Shown here: positions 21,765 to 33,261 of the stretch, one piece after another
Position numbering within the stretch: the stretch's first letter is position 1
Layout of the letters: each line of letters begins with the position of its first letter
NCBI GenBank assembly: GCA_941918925.1
Contig: OW799234.1
Span: forward strand, 9,329,001 to 9,393,000
Direction: 5' to 3'
Length of the DNA: 64,000 nucleotides
DNA from: Phyto melanocephala
Lineage: Eukaryota > Arthropoda > Insecta > Diptera > Rhinophoridae
Made by a program: the position numbers and the translations under genes
Notes under the pieces: generated by a model
The model's input: the letters and a program-made list of their open reading frames with translations, nothing else
Database searches by the model: none
Told to the model about the DNA's origin: nothing

Positions 21765-24596
21765 TACTTTATGTGTGACAGTGTTACTTCCAATGTTTGT
21801 AGATTTCAGACGGTTTTTAATTTTACTATACTTATTTGTTTAATATCAACTGAAATCCTTAATTTGTTAGTCAAGAATTGCCGTCCAATTTCGACAATGC
21901 TTTAGCTAGTGAAGTTAGCTGCACTACAACTGTTGTTTTTTGCGCTTATAATTGTTGAAAAGTAATGTTTTTTTTTAGATATTTTTAGGCCAATATAGAA
22001 ATGCTATTTCCATTTTGTTTCTATTTAGTTTATGGCATATACTTGATGACTTATTTACAGTTAAACTTCAACAAGAGCGGCAGGCATTTTTCAGCTGTCA
22101 AAAATTCTCATTTCAATTTAAAAATGTAAAAAGCATACCTAAATAATGCGGCGAAAACGCTGTGCAACTACCCAACTATCTAATTTAGCGCTTTAATCTC
22201 TATTTTATTTCTATTTATTTATAAGTTTAAATAACTGTTCATGAACCAAAGTTGATACCCTTATTTATGTTTGTAACTTCAGTTTAAACTTTTATCGAAA
22301 AAAAAAAAACACAACGCCTGCCTCTCTTGTCTAGTTTTGTCTATAATTTTGTTGACAATTTATTTTTGAATTTAAAATATTTTAATTTTATAAGAATAAT
22401 TTAAAAACAATGCAACAATTTTACACAATCGAGTGACCACTACTGTTCGCCTCCCACCAAGAGGGTCACATTTAGTTGAATGAATCAAACACACTTCTGG
22501 AGAAAAGATGAATTAGTCGAGTGTTATTGGTAGTAGTAGTTTAAAACAGCATTTGGGCTGGCACAAATGGGCAGACAGACAGCAACAACAATAACTACAA
22601 CACCGTCAACAAGATGATGATTATGAAGACAACGAGAATGGTGATGATGATGAGGAGATGAGGCCAGCGAGTCAGCCTAACAGCCAGTGTGTGCTAAAAT
22701 CGAATCAAATGAGTGTATACTTGTTGTTAAATAGCTGGGCGGAACAAGATGAGTTGATGGGCAATTATCTGCGGGAGGTCTGGCATTGGAGAGCTATAAT
22801 GAAATGCTGCAAATATGGGTTACTAACTACTCAAAATATACTTATGTTCGGACTGACATTACCCTACACATGTAGTCATATTAGTGTGTGTTGCAAACAA
22901 ACAAAAAACATCTAAATTGGGTGTTTTTTTGTTGTTTTAATTTTTTTTTGGGGGACTGTGAAATTTTTGTAAAGTCACGTTTGTTGTTGGTCTCTAAAAA
23001 GGTGCAAATTCGATTCAAACAAGTGCCAGCAATTGTAACAAACATGTTGCCAATTGGACAGACAGACAGACTCGCCAGCCAGACCATTAAAAAGCCGATC
23101 TTAAGCTTCTGGTGAAGTATGAAAACCTTAACTAGATGTGAGTATTTTATGTTCGTTTTTATTTTGACATGTTGCTTTTTCCTTTTTTTTTTTTTGCGTT
23201 TCGTGTAGTCTTTTGTAAACTTAATTTAAAGAGAAGGCGCCAGGCCAAGACCGTACAAATGAATTAGGGCGTTTTTTCCGAATTTTTTTTTTTAATTCTT
23301 GTAGTTCTTGGTGGCTGTAAATCGCGCAACAACATCCACTGCAACACGAATCACAATTACTGTGAAAATCTCTATAATAAATGAAGCGTTTCATGTTAAA
23401 CTTTCAAACAAAATCGCACTCCCAACACAAACAACTAGATTTTCGCTACTCAATAGATGACTGACGTTGTTGTTGTTTTAACTATGAGAATTATAACTTC
23501 AAAGTTAGTTTTTCCTCTACTTTGATTTCAATTTGAGTTCTTTCCTTATTGATCAAATATTTATGACTTGAACATGAATTTACAATTTTTGTGTTCGTTG
23601 TTGCTGCTGTAGTTCATTTGCAGTGGCATGGATTGAAAGTTGTAAAAAACAACAGCAGTATTCAATCATTGGCAAGCACTAAACTACTGCGCATTTGGTG
23701 TTCTTGTGCTGATGGGACCACCAAAAGAGTAACGAGAAACAACACATAACGGTCATTTAGGTTTATTAGAAAAACATAGGAATTTCCTAGAGTAGTTCTT
23801 GTAAATAATTCGATTAAGATCGCCAGCAGTCAGCAATAAAAATATTTCATAAAATTGTATGGAAACTTTTGCTATCCAAATTAATGAATAATTTTTAAAA
23901 TTCAAATATTGAAACCTTAAACCTGCTTGAGAGAAAAGAACTGACAAGGCAAGAAAGAAATATGTTAAAGAAGGAACATCTACGAGAAAACACCCAATTC
24001 AAGGAAGCGGGCTACCAATACCTTTGTGCTTAAAGGTGTAATGTCTGATCACATTTTGGGCATCCATCGCCAATGTCAGAATTTAGAAGGGAAACTTCTA
24101 GGGCTCCTAGATATGCCTAAACGAAGTTGAGATATAATTGCTCTCGTTTATCTCGATAATCTTCGTTCCTCGGTACTAACTGGTGTTTGTCTGCTACCTA
24201 GCCATCTTGCATAGTTTCCGTGTGCATGTGTTTCATTAGCTTACCCCCATACCTAAACAAGAGCGTTGAGCGTCAAGCGTTGGAGTTTTACATGTGTTTT
24301 GTTTTTGTTACAATAAAAAAACAAAAAATTCGTATTGTACCCAAGGAGATGAATTGTGGTGGAGGTCTCACTCCTTATACCCCTACTAACAGTTTGGGTC
24401 TAGCAATTGTTTTTTTTAAGAATGCAGTAGAATAATTTTTTCTTTTAATCTTGTTTTTTAATTTTATTAAAGAGTGTTTATTTCTGCATTTATTTAATAC
24501 CGTCGAACATGTTTTAACTATTAAAGGCATATACAACATATCAATAACGTTGTGTGTCAAAAAAACTCTCACACCAACAACCCCATCTTGAGTAGC
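21765..24596. other. AT-rich DNA with simple repeats, no gene seen
   Basis: GATGAT and ACA-rich patches lie at ~22580-22660. Overlapping open frames on both strands at 22658-23115 and those at 23753-24435 carry no known domain. They may include host noncoding exons, but nothing shows it. Confidence 0.45.
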
Positions 24597-24990
24597 AGTG
24601 GAACGCTGGATGGAGAACTTTAAATCAACACTCAACGACCCAACCGGATAAACACAGCCGATGTAAGCGTATACTGCAATTAACCGCGACATCACATTCG
24701 CTGGAATTATAGATAAACCGCCAATCGACAAGAGATAAAAACCACATCAAAATTTGAAAACGTAACAAGACCCCCGGCAATGATAACATTTTCGCAGAGA
24801 TACTTCTATGATATGCAGAAGAATCAGCAACTTTGTAGCGTCCATTTGGTCGAAGAATATGAGAAAAAAATGCTCTGCCAAACTCCTGCAGTTAGGGTAT
24901 ACTAGTAAAAACACCAAAAACGGGTAAGTCTAAAGACTGCAACAACTATCGTAGTAAAACACTTCTTTAATATCGAGAAAAATATTAATA
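24597..24990 (+). pseudogene. LINE reverse-transcriptase N-terminal fragment, decayed
   Basis: Frames joined by indels read ERWMENFKSTLNDP (the 'RW.EHF...LN' stretch before RT), PGNDNIFAEILL (the 'APGNDNIPAEILK' motif) and GILVKTPKTGKSKDCNNYR (the 'G.IV.IPKKGD...C.NYRGITLL' motif). These are typical of RTE/CR1-like LINE reverse transcriptases. Several stops and shifts occur and the catalytic FADD region is absent. This LINE differs from the (CCTAA)n-tailed family. An open frame on the opposite strand (24375-24731) is a shadow. Confidence 0.7.
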
Positions 24991-25036
24991 CTTGTTCGAA
25001 TATCCGATGCAGTTATTGCTACATTCCGAGAGGATC

Positions 25037-25160
25037 GGGGCCGAATTACGGCATTCGAACGTGATCGAAATTTGAAAATTCTTATTAGAATCTCTATACC
25101 TAAAGCACAGCAAACTCGATCGTTCGAGTAAAATTTCGTTCGATATCGAATGCCGGCCCC
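25037..25160. mobile_element. MITE (GGGGCCGAATTACGGCATTC ends), copy 1
   Basis: The left end GGGGCCGAATTACGGCATTC is inverted at the right as GAATGCCGGCCCC, with an ATTACGG deletion. The interior AATTTGAAAATTCTTATTA and CTCTATACCTAAAGCACAGC match the copy at 33152-33261. Confidence 0.75.
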
Positions 25161-25589
25161 AGTTTAAATTCAGAGAAAATTCCTTCTGCATTCATCTTTT
25201 AAAAACAGTAAGAATACACTTGGAACAATGCTATTAGTTCCGCATCCCTAATTACTAGGCGTTTATCGACTTTATCGAAATCTTCAAAAGTGTCAGTTGG
25301 CACTGATTAAGCTAAAAAAATTACAATTCAATCCGGGCCATGTCCGTGAGCCAGCCTTAATGAATTTTTAATTTATGGATTTATTTTTTTTAATTCACTT
25401 CAGGGGATCAATTCTTATTCTGTAAAACAATTGTAATGAAAATGTTCAAATTTAATAGAACAACCAGCATATTTAACAACATTACGGTAGTACAAATTTT
25501 TCCATCAATGATGCATTTGCATATACATATGACCTTCTAAAAACATAAATATTTGAATGCAAGAGTTAAAAAATTATAAAAGTATTATA

Positions 25590-26284
25590 AACAAGTAACA
25601 GTGCTATATTCGGCCGTGCCGAATCTTATATACCCTTCACAACGTGTAGTCATGCAATAACAATTGTTTGTATCACCATTCATCCCATATAAAATACGTG
25701 CATACGTACACGTTAGAATAAATGTGGCATCGAATCCCAGCTGAGCCAAAAAAATTTTATTTTATTTTATTTAATATATTATTTATATTTTATTATTTTT
25801 TTTATATTTTTTTAAAATTTTTTTTAAAATTTTTTTTAAATTTTTTTTTTGTAGTTTTTTTTATTATTTTTAATATTTTTTTTTTTTGTAATTTTTTTTG
25901 TTTGGTATGTTTTTTACATGTATCTATGTATGTATGTTGTTGTTGTAATTGTGAAAAAAAACGAGGTGGTCGTGGTTTTTTGCTCATATCTCAGAAAGTT
26001 ATGGGGCGATTGTGCTGAATTTCAATAGCGATTCATTCCTGGATATTTCCAAGAGATTGATACCATATACAGATCTGAGGAACATATAGTTGCTTCTAAA
26101 AGTTGATTTCAACCAACACACGGACAGACGGACAGACGGACAGACGGTCAGGGCTTAATCGACTCCTCTATTCATAAGCTTTCAGAAAATATATACTTTA
26201 TGGGGTCGGAAATGAAAATTGTAGAAATTACAAACGGAATGACAAAGCTATATATACCCTTGTGCACCACAGGTGAAGGGTATA
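25590..26284 (+). mobile_element. DINE-1-like repeat, complete copy
   Basis: Order of blocks: AACAAGTAACAGTGCTATAT, hairpin TTCGGCCGTGCCGAA, TATACCCTTCAC, an AT-only tract, GAGGTGGTCGTGG, a (GGACAGAC)n GTCY-type run, GGGCTTAATCGACTCC, CATAAGCTTTCAGAAAATAT and a terminal hairpin ending GGTGAAGGGTATA. Subterminal inverted repeats, a GTCY run and a 3' stem-loop recall non-autonomous Helentrons (DINE-1/HINE); assignment is inference. The open frame at 25722-26018 is homopolymer artefact. Confidence 0.65.
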
Positions 26285-28527
26285 AAAAAGATAAACTATT
26301 TAAGTAATAAGAATAATGGTCTATTACAATTCTACTATTAAGGAATTAGTTTTATAAAAAAAAACAGTACTCAGTAAAAACTAGTTGAACAGTCTTTTAA
26401 GCCCTTACAATTGCTTTTTCTGTCTTGTCTTAATCTAAGATTGAAAGAGTGAAAAAGATAATATAAGAGAGAGAGAGAGAAAACTATGAATGTTTCGAAA
26501 AAAAAAGACAAAACTGCCATCACCAATTATTTTTGATTAAATCTTCAAATGTCTTCCAAAGCCTCCTCCAGTAACTGTCAATCGACCTACACCTTCATAT
26601 AGGAATCCGGAATTTCCGAATTCGACTCCTTATATAAAATTCTGCATGTGGTTAATGGAGACTCCGTATAACTTCATCTCGGTACAGCTAACAGACGCCA
26701 CGCAATTAACCAATGCAGGAGTGAGACGCAAAACTCTCAAAGCCAGATGAAAAAGACAACGATAATGACAATAACGCGCGAGCTCTTGACCCGACCAGAG
26801 CTGAATTACGACTGTTCCTGTATTTTTTTGTTTATTTTCAAGGTTAACTAGAAATTTATAAGTATAAAACTAAGCAGTTAGCAGTACTGTATTGTTTTAT
26901 GCTAGAGTACTAATTAGCTGAAAATTCTTAGATTTTTTTTGACAGATTGTCCTTTTTTATCAATAGCATACATAAAACTTTGATGTTTTAAGATTTTTCT
27001 TAATATGGCTGAACTCTTTGCTCTTATTAAATTTTCCCATGATGACATTCTTGTACTCTTTTCTAAAATCTTAAACACATAGAATAAAGCTAGTGTCATT
27101 AGGACTTTAAGAAATATCCGGAACAGAAATCTGTCTGATCTGATCTTGCTAAAGCATCCAGCAGTTTGCTAAATACTCTGTTTTTGCATTATGTTTAAGT
27201 TCAAATTGTCTTAGTTTAAATACAAAAATGACACAGATAATTAATCCGGCTTAATAACAAAACATTTAATTCTTTGCAACAAATTTGAAAAAAAAAGAAT
27301 AAAAACAGATTAAATATATATTTGTTTCAATCATAAAAAAACACAAAAACTGGGCTTGTTTACATCCAATTAAATCTTTATGCTCGTACTCGTGCATACA
27401 GCCTCTATTTTGCTAGTTCGCTAATTGCTGTTGTTGTTGGTACTTGGGTACTGTTAATGTTTAATGTTGCCAGAAATATATTTTTTTTGCTTTGTGTTGC
27501 TGTTGCTGTTTGTTTTTTTTTTTTATAAATTTTTTTCTTCTTTGTAGACAAAAAACTATGAAGTGAAATGATAACACTTAATCCTCTTTCTCCTTCAAGC
27601 ATAAAATCGTTTTGTTATGTTGTTATTTATTACTGGCCTGTATTTACAAGAGTGCACTTTTTGTTGTATTTGCTTACACACTTACAAGCATGTTAATAAG
27701 ACATGATGATACCGTACACGGTGTGGCAAAAAATAAGTCTATAGAAATGTGTTTTTCCCTTTAAAGTTTTACACTAGAATTCACTTTGTCGCTAACTGTT
27801 GGAAAGCAGTATTTATTATTTGTATTTAAATGATGTGTCTTTTATATAAGTTTTTCTTGTATTTAGTATATATAAAGCCGTTGTTTACAAAAAAAAAGAA
27901 AGAAAAGGAAAGGAAAATGTATATGAAAACAAAAAAAAAAAAAACTGCTGGAAAAACAAAATGTCGGATCTAAGAAAACTATTCAAAAACAACACTTACC
28001 AGGAAAATGCCAATTTGTTTAGAAAACAGAGTATTTTACAAAAATTGCAAGCAGTTTTTCCTGCGGCTTATGATTGTGTGTAGCTGTGTGTACTTGAGTT
28101 TTTTTTTGTCCTTTCCTTAATATCCTAATATCCTAAATATTTTTAATTGCTTTTGTTAGTGTGCAAGTCCTGGTTTTTTATACATATTTGCGGTAGAATA
28201 AGTCTCTTTTTTCTACATTCTGCATTATTTAAAAGAAAAAATTTTTTTTCAATGCATGCCTTAACAATTAGTACGGATTTGGATTATCTTTTGTACTCAA
28301 TTATGTTGTCAAGTATTTAGTTCAATACAATTAAAATATGTTTCCTTTTCATTAGGGGTTTAAACACAAATAAAAAATCAACGAACTGATGGTAGTTTAT
28401 TTGAAAGAAAGATATCAAATTTTTCGGGTTGCCAATAAGTTTATCAGGCGCCATTTGGTTTCAAAGTGAAACATATACGCCAATCTCTTATTTAAGCCAT
28501 AACAACAGCTTAAATGAAAATCCTTTT
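26285..28527. other. AT-rich DNA, no gene seen
   Basis: A GA run lies at ~26468-26481. Open frames at 26914-27099 and 27405-27602 have no known domain. Confidence 0.5.
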
Positions 28528-28812
28528 TATACCCTTCACCTGTGGTGCACAAGGGATAGCTTTGTCATTCCGTTTGTAATTTCTACAATTTTCATTTTCG
28601 ACCCTAATAAAGTATATATTTTCTGAAAGCTTATGAATAGAGGAGTCGATTAAGCCCTTGCCGTCTGTCCGTGTTTTGGTTGAAATCAACTTTTAGAAGC
28701 AACTATATGTTCCTCAGATCTGTGTATGGTATCAATCTTTTGGAAATATCCGCGAATGAATCGCTATTGAAATTCAGCACAATCGCGCAATAACTTTCTG
28801 AGATATGAGCAA
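28528..28812 (-). mobile_element. DINE-1-like repeat, 3' fragment
   Basis: It begins TATACCCTTCACC and reads backwards through the same 3' blocks as the copy at 25590-26284, including TTTCTGAAAGCTTATGAATA and GATTAAGCCC. It lacks the head and the AT tract. It shares the CAATCTTTTGGAAATATC-type variant of that copy rather than that of the 38-kb and 57-kb copies. Confidence 0.7.
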
Positions 28813-29898
28813 ATAAATACGACTGCCTCTGTTTTTTCCCATATTTTTACCATCAAAATTAAAATTTTTCAGCCACAGAATAATTTATAGATACCTTCGC
28901 TACTATTTGTAGATATAATATGCTTCTAGAGATATTCGTGAAAAATTTTGGATAAAGCGGGCTCTAATCGGTATAGGCATAGGCAAAATTTTTTTTTAAA
29001 TATATATTCCAAAAATTTGCAAACGAAAACCAGTTTTTTTCAGCTTCTAGACAACTCGAGTCAATATTGGTATCATCTGAAAGGACTTGACTAGCGCAAT
29101 ACAAGCACTATAAAAAATTTAAATTAATGTTGGCCGCCACTGCAAAATGGCGAACAATAAATTTATATATGGGTCGAATCTGGTATTTTAAAATGTAACT
29201 TCTGGAACCATCTCAATATTGCTATTAAATGGTCCATTCCTTAGATAAGTTTTCAATTTGTTTTATTTATATGTCTTTCTAAACAACTTATAATTTTATA
29301 GGGTACATAAGATGCGTTACAGCCTAAGATATAATATTCCGTTGTATATCATATTCTGTGTTTAAATTCGTTTTCTATTATTTCAAATTGAAATTAATCC
29401 TAGTTTTAGTTTCAATATACAAAAGAATGATGATGGGATAAGAATTTGTTTGTATCTCTGAGATAAAATGGAATCTAATGCAAAGACAACAATGGAACAT
29501 CTGTAGGTCATGTTTTAATTAAGCCATAAACATTTAAAATAATAGAAATTGTTTAATTCTTAGAAATAAATTTAAGCAAAATTTGTTTTGTATTAATGCC
29601 AGCAAATCCTCCATCCTTTCTTTCGACCTAATATTTGATCGATTAGGTAAAAGACTCCTTGTGTTTAGTAGCTCAAATTTTGTTCTAGTATAGTAATGAT
29701 GACTAGGGCTGCGATTTTCATTCAAATCCGTATTTACAGTCAGTAATTAATAATTATTTCTGCCCGATTAATTTTTTGCATCAAAGGATTTGCAATAAAA
29801 TAGCATCTATTATTATAAATTAAATGAAATATAAATGTCCTGATGATCTCATATTTATAGACAAACTTTAAAAGCTTTTAACTAAAAATGTTTGCTTA
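28813..29898. other. AT-rich DNA, no gene seen
   Basis: A 63-codon minus-strand frame (29534-29725) starting MNENRSPSHHYYTRTKFELL faintly recalls C-terminal LINE ORF2 sequence, but I cannot support the call. Confidence 0.4.
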
Positions 29899-30367
29899 TC
29901 TATATATATAAAAGTGAAACTCTGTCTGTGTGTTAGTTATAGACGAAACCATAAAGCCAATCGGACTTAAACTTTGGCAAGTTATTGTACACATTCTAGG
30001 GAGTGTTTATGGGTGGTAAAAAGTGGCCGGGGTTACGCCCATAAAAAATAAGTAATATATTTGAGGTACTGGACCGATTTTTCTGAAACTTTGCACACGT
30101 CATGACTATACAATTTCGTGATTAGAAAAGTGGGCAGTGTCACGCCCATAAAAAAAGTTATCATTTTCAGCTACTTGAACTTCACCGATTTTTTTGAAAC
30201 TTGCACACATATTGAGTTGTCATGACAATACAGTTTCGTGATAAGAGAAGTGGGCAGTGCCACGCCCAATAAAAAACTCTAATTTTTACCTTCTTAAAAT
30301 TCAATTACAATTCAGAATGCATTTTTATTCATTAGTAGGCGTAGCAACGCGCGCCGGCCTTGGCTAG
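29899..30367 (+). mobile_element. Non-autonomous Helitron, family A, short copy
   Basis: It starts TCTATATATATAAAAGTGAA after an A and ends CGCGCGCCGG...GGCTAG. The base after CTAG is A rather than T. Its interior has only about two to three of the 120-bp units (GAAACTTTGCACAC, AAAAGTGGGCAGTG, CACGCCC), against five in the copy at 7797-8668. Confidence 0.85.
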
Positions 30368-30923
30368 AACATATTAAAAATAAAAATTAACAAAAACACA
30401 GTACCTATTCAGCATAACAAAAAGTGTGCTGCCGAACAGTTTATTTACTGCGTTTGCAATCGGTTGAACAATATTTGATAACTCTAGTATTTTCTTAATA
30501 TATATTTTTGTTAGCTTGAGCAAAGTCAGCTTTTGGTTGCGTACGGTCCACACCAGCCATCCATTTGTTCGAACAACGAACCATTTTTTTGTGCGCACAT
30601 GAATTTGCCTGGTATGGACCGCTGTTGTCGATGTTTTGTTCTTGTTCAAACAGCGTTGTCAGAACATTTGTTCGAACAACGATGTCTGATATTAAAATGC
30701 AGTTTGAATATGAAAGAAAAAGACGACACATAAAAATAGCAACAAAATACACTTTATACGTTTTCTCCAAATCAACGAACATGAACAATTTTTTGACAGT
30801 TGCTCTGCCGACGTTTTGTTCTAGTCTGAACAAATCGATGGCTCGTCTAGACGTAAAGTAAAGATCTACTTAGCATGAAAATGCAAACACTTGTAGTTAT
30901 AGTTGAGTTCTTGGAATCTAATA
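30368..30923. other. Region of overlapping frames, no gene supported
   Basis: Open frames overlap on both strands at 30374-30861. TTTGTTCGAACAACGA occurs twice (~30562 and ~30667) and contains the palindrome TTCGAA. No domain is recognisable in any frame. Confidence 0.4.
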
Positions 30924-31473
30924 CCATAGACAGACGACAGCGTTAATTTGCATTAAAAGTCTTAATTCAAATTAACTATTAAATTATCCCCATTCCAATG
31001 TGTATTATATTTCACGAAAATGCACTAAATCATATTGAATTTATACTGCATTTAGCAATTTCAATATGGCAACACGGTCGGCAATCAATCAAAAAATTAA
31101 AAAATCAAAAATGTAAAATAAAAATAAATTCGATATGTTGAAATTTTTTACATATTTTTTGGAATGCCTTTCCTTAATACTGGTATCGTCCATCGTAAGC
31201 ACGTCACTCTCCCAAAAAGTGCTGTTACGGTCCTTTAAAAAAAATACCACATACCTACATACATACATACGAATTTCCACAATTCCCTTTCTCTTATTTC
31301 AGAGTGTCCTTCTGCCATCCCAACTTGTAGCAACATGTTCAGATTTGTGATTGCTAGTGCATTTACAATTTTTAAAATTTTTACTAAATGCAGAAACAGT
31401 TGTCTGTCACAGCAAAATTTTAATTTGCATTAGTGAGATTTTAATGCAAATTAACGCTGTCGTCTGTCTATGG
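30924..31473. mobile_element. 550-bp TIR element with TA duplication
   Basis: CCATAGACAGACGACAGCGT, continuing TAATTTGCATTAAAA, is repeated inverted at the right end almost perfectly over ~34 bp. TA flanks both ends (30922-30923 and 31474-31475), as in the Tc1/mariner/pogo superfamily. Frames at 31089-31350 lack transposase features, so it is a non-autonomous copy. Confidence 0.85.
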
Positions 31474-32559
31474 TATAAGCTCCATATTTAAAGTTTAAAA
31501 AGATTTTACACTAATACCCCGATATCCGTTGTTCTAGTACTCGACAAACGGCTGCGTACGACATTCAGCTATTTCATGCATTAAACATTGACTCAGAGAA
31601 TATACAATGATAAACATAAAAACACAAATCGTATCATTTTTTCACTTAAATTGTAACAAAAAAGTAGGAATCCCCTTCTAAGGTGAAACACTAATCAAAA
31701 CGTTTAGGATGCAATACAAAGCCGCAATGTGTTTTGGCAATGCAGTCTATACTAGTAAGATTGTCAAAAAAAAAACTATTTTTTTAAATTTAAATGGTGG
31801 TGTATATATGTATATAGTCAACAGTATAAATTACAAAATACCATAGTTAATAGAATGGTTGTCTGTCTGTCTTTCTGCCTGTCTTTCTGTCTGTCTTCCT
31901 GAACTCAAGGGGTTAAGAAATTACTAAAAGGTTTCTGATAAAATTGGGTTGGTGACACTTTACTACCTGGGCTACCATAGATTTTATTAAAAGTTATTAT
32001 GTCATTATTAAATAAAAAAAAATTGAAAAATATTAAACGAAATAGTTGGTGAGAAGTAAATGCATACACATGCACGACAAAATGAGGAAGTTGAAAAAAT
32101 TGCACTAACAGGAATAAAATAATAATAAGCGATAACAACGATATTAGAATTTATCTTTAAATTAATACAATATTTACAAACATATTATTGGAACCAGCAA
32201 GGCGGACCGTGTTCGACTAGTTCAAAATATAAAGGATGCAAAACGAAGCAAATTATTTTTATTATGATGAAGCCAAATTATTTAACGATATAAGGGCAAC
32301 GCCAAAAGGGTTATCAGAGTATTCTACACATCTGTAACATACTTCATACAGTACGCTTTTTGTAAAAATCTCTTAACAAACAGAGGAGACAAATGTACTG
32401 AACTGCTAATTGTTTGCCACTAGCGAATTAAGGCGTGATTTTTTCTGAGTTTAATCTAAATTGGATCACACCAAAGAAACGTTAGCAAATTATTCAAAGT
32501 TTTTGTTAAACACCAGGCTTTAGTTCTACAAATTTATCGGTCATCACATTTATTGCCAT
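31474..32559. other. AT-rich DNA, no gene seen
   Basis: A CTGT/CTTT-rich run lies at ~31860-31900. The open frame at 31905-32138 is composition-driven. Confidence 0.5.
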
Positions 32560-33080
32560 TAAGAGCGAAGACAATATTCAAGTCACTGTCAAAACATTAT
32601 TTCATCGAGAAGATCTCACTGTTTGGCGCGCTTTATGGGAAGCAGGAATCAGTAATCCATACGTTTTATAAATTACGATGGTCAGAACGTTACAGTCAAC
32701 AGGCTTACTGACTTTTGCAAATCTCAATTGAAAGGCGCTAATATAACAGAAATGTGATTTCGGAGAAACGTACCACATGTCATACACCGCATTGGATACA
32801 ATCAATTTACCGTGAGAAACAATTGACAAACAAATAGAGTTAAATAATGTCTCTCTTAACATCATTCATGTGATTTGACGCCATTTAATTAATTTCTTTT
32901 GGAAGATGTAAGGCAAAAACAATAGAGCTCTTGAAAACGAATAGTCGGGGCGTTATTTCAGAAATACAGCCTCTATTACTGCCAAGGGTGTGAGAAAATT
33001 GGACCTCCAGGTTTAGTCATATACGCGTTACATGTATAACATAAAGTCCACTAAATCATGTTTAAACAATAATGCCATAA
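32560..33080 (+). pseudogene. Mariner-like transposase relic, C-terminal half
   Basis: Broken frames read LTVWRALWEAGISNPYVL, then NYDGQNVTVN (the 'GPYFF.ND.GQNVTVNGERY' region), CDLTPFN*FLLEDV (the 'CDLTPLDYFLWG' block) and RVCENW (the 'RVCENWT.R' C-terminal block). Stops and frameshifts are frequent, and the N-terminal half and the first catalytic Asp are missing. It belongs with the relics at 15880 and 36070. Confidence 0.75.
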
Positions 33081-33151
33081 AATAATCTTACTATAAAACG
33101 TTTTAATAGGTTTTATTTTAAGGGTTTGTCGTTTCTACAAACATCAGGGGC

Positions 33152-33261
33152 GGGGCCGAATTACAACATTCGACGGTGATCAAAATTTGAAAATTCTTAT
33201 TAATATCTCTATACCTAAAGCACAGCGAACTCGATCGATATCGAATGCCGTAATTCGGCCC
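33152..33261. mobile_element. MITE (GGGGCCGAATTAC ends), copy 2
   Basis: GGGGCCGAATTACAACATTC at the left is inverted at the right as GAATGCCGTAATTCGGCCC. The interior matches the copy at 25037-25160, with a short deletion near the right arm. Confidence 0.8.

Noticed and set aside
24375..24731. 118-codon minus-strand open frame
   Set aside because: It overlaps a LINE reverse-transcriptase relic whose motifs read on the plus strand, so it is a shadow.
25722..26018. 98-codon Phe-rich 'membrane protein'
   Set aside because: It is translation of the T-rich tract of a DINE-like repeat.
30374..30861. Four overlapping open frames on both strands
   Set aside because: They shadow each other and none has a recognisable domain or splice support.
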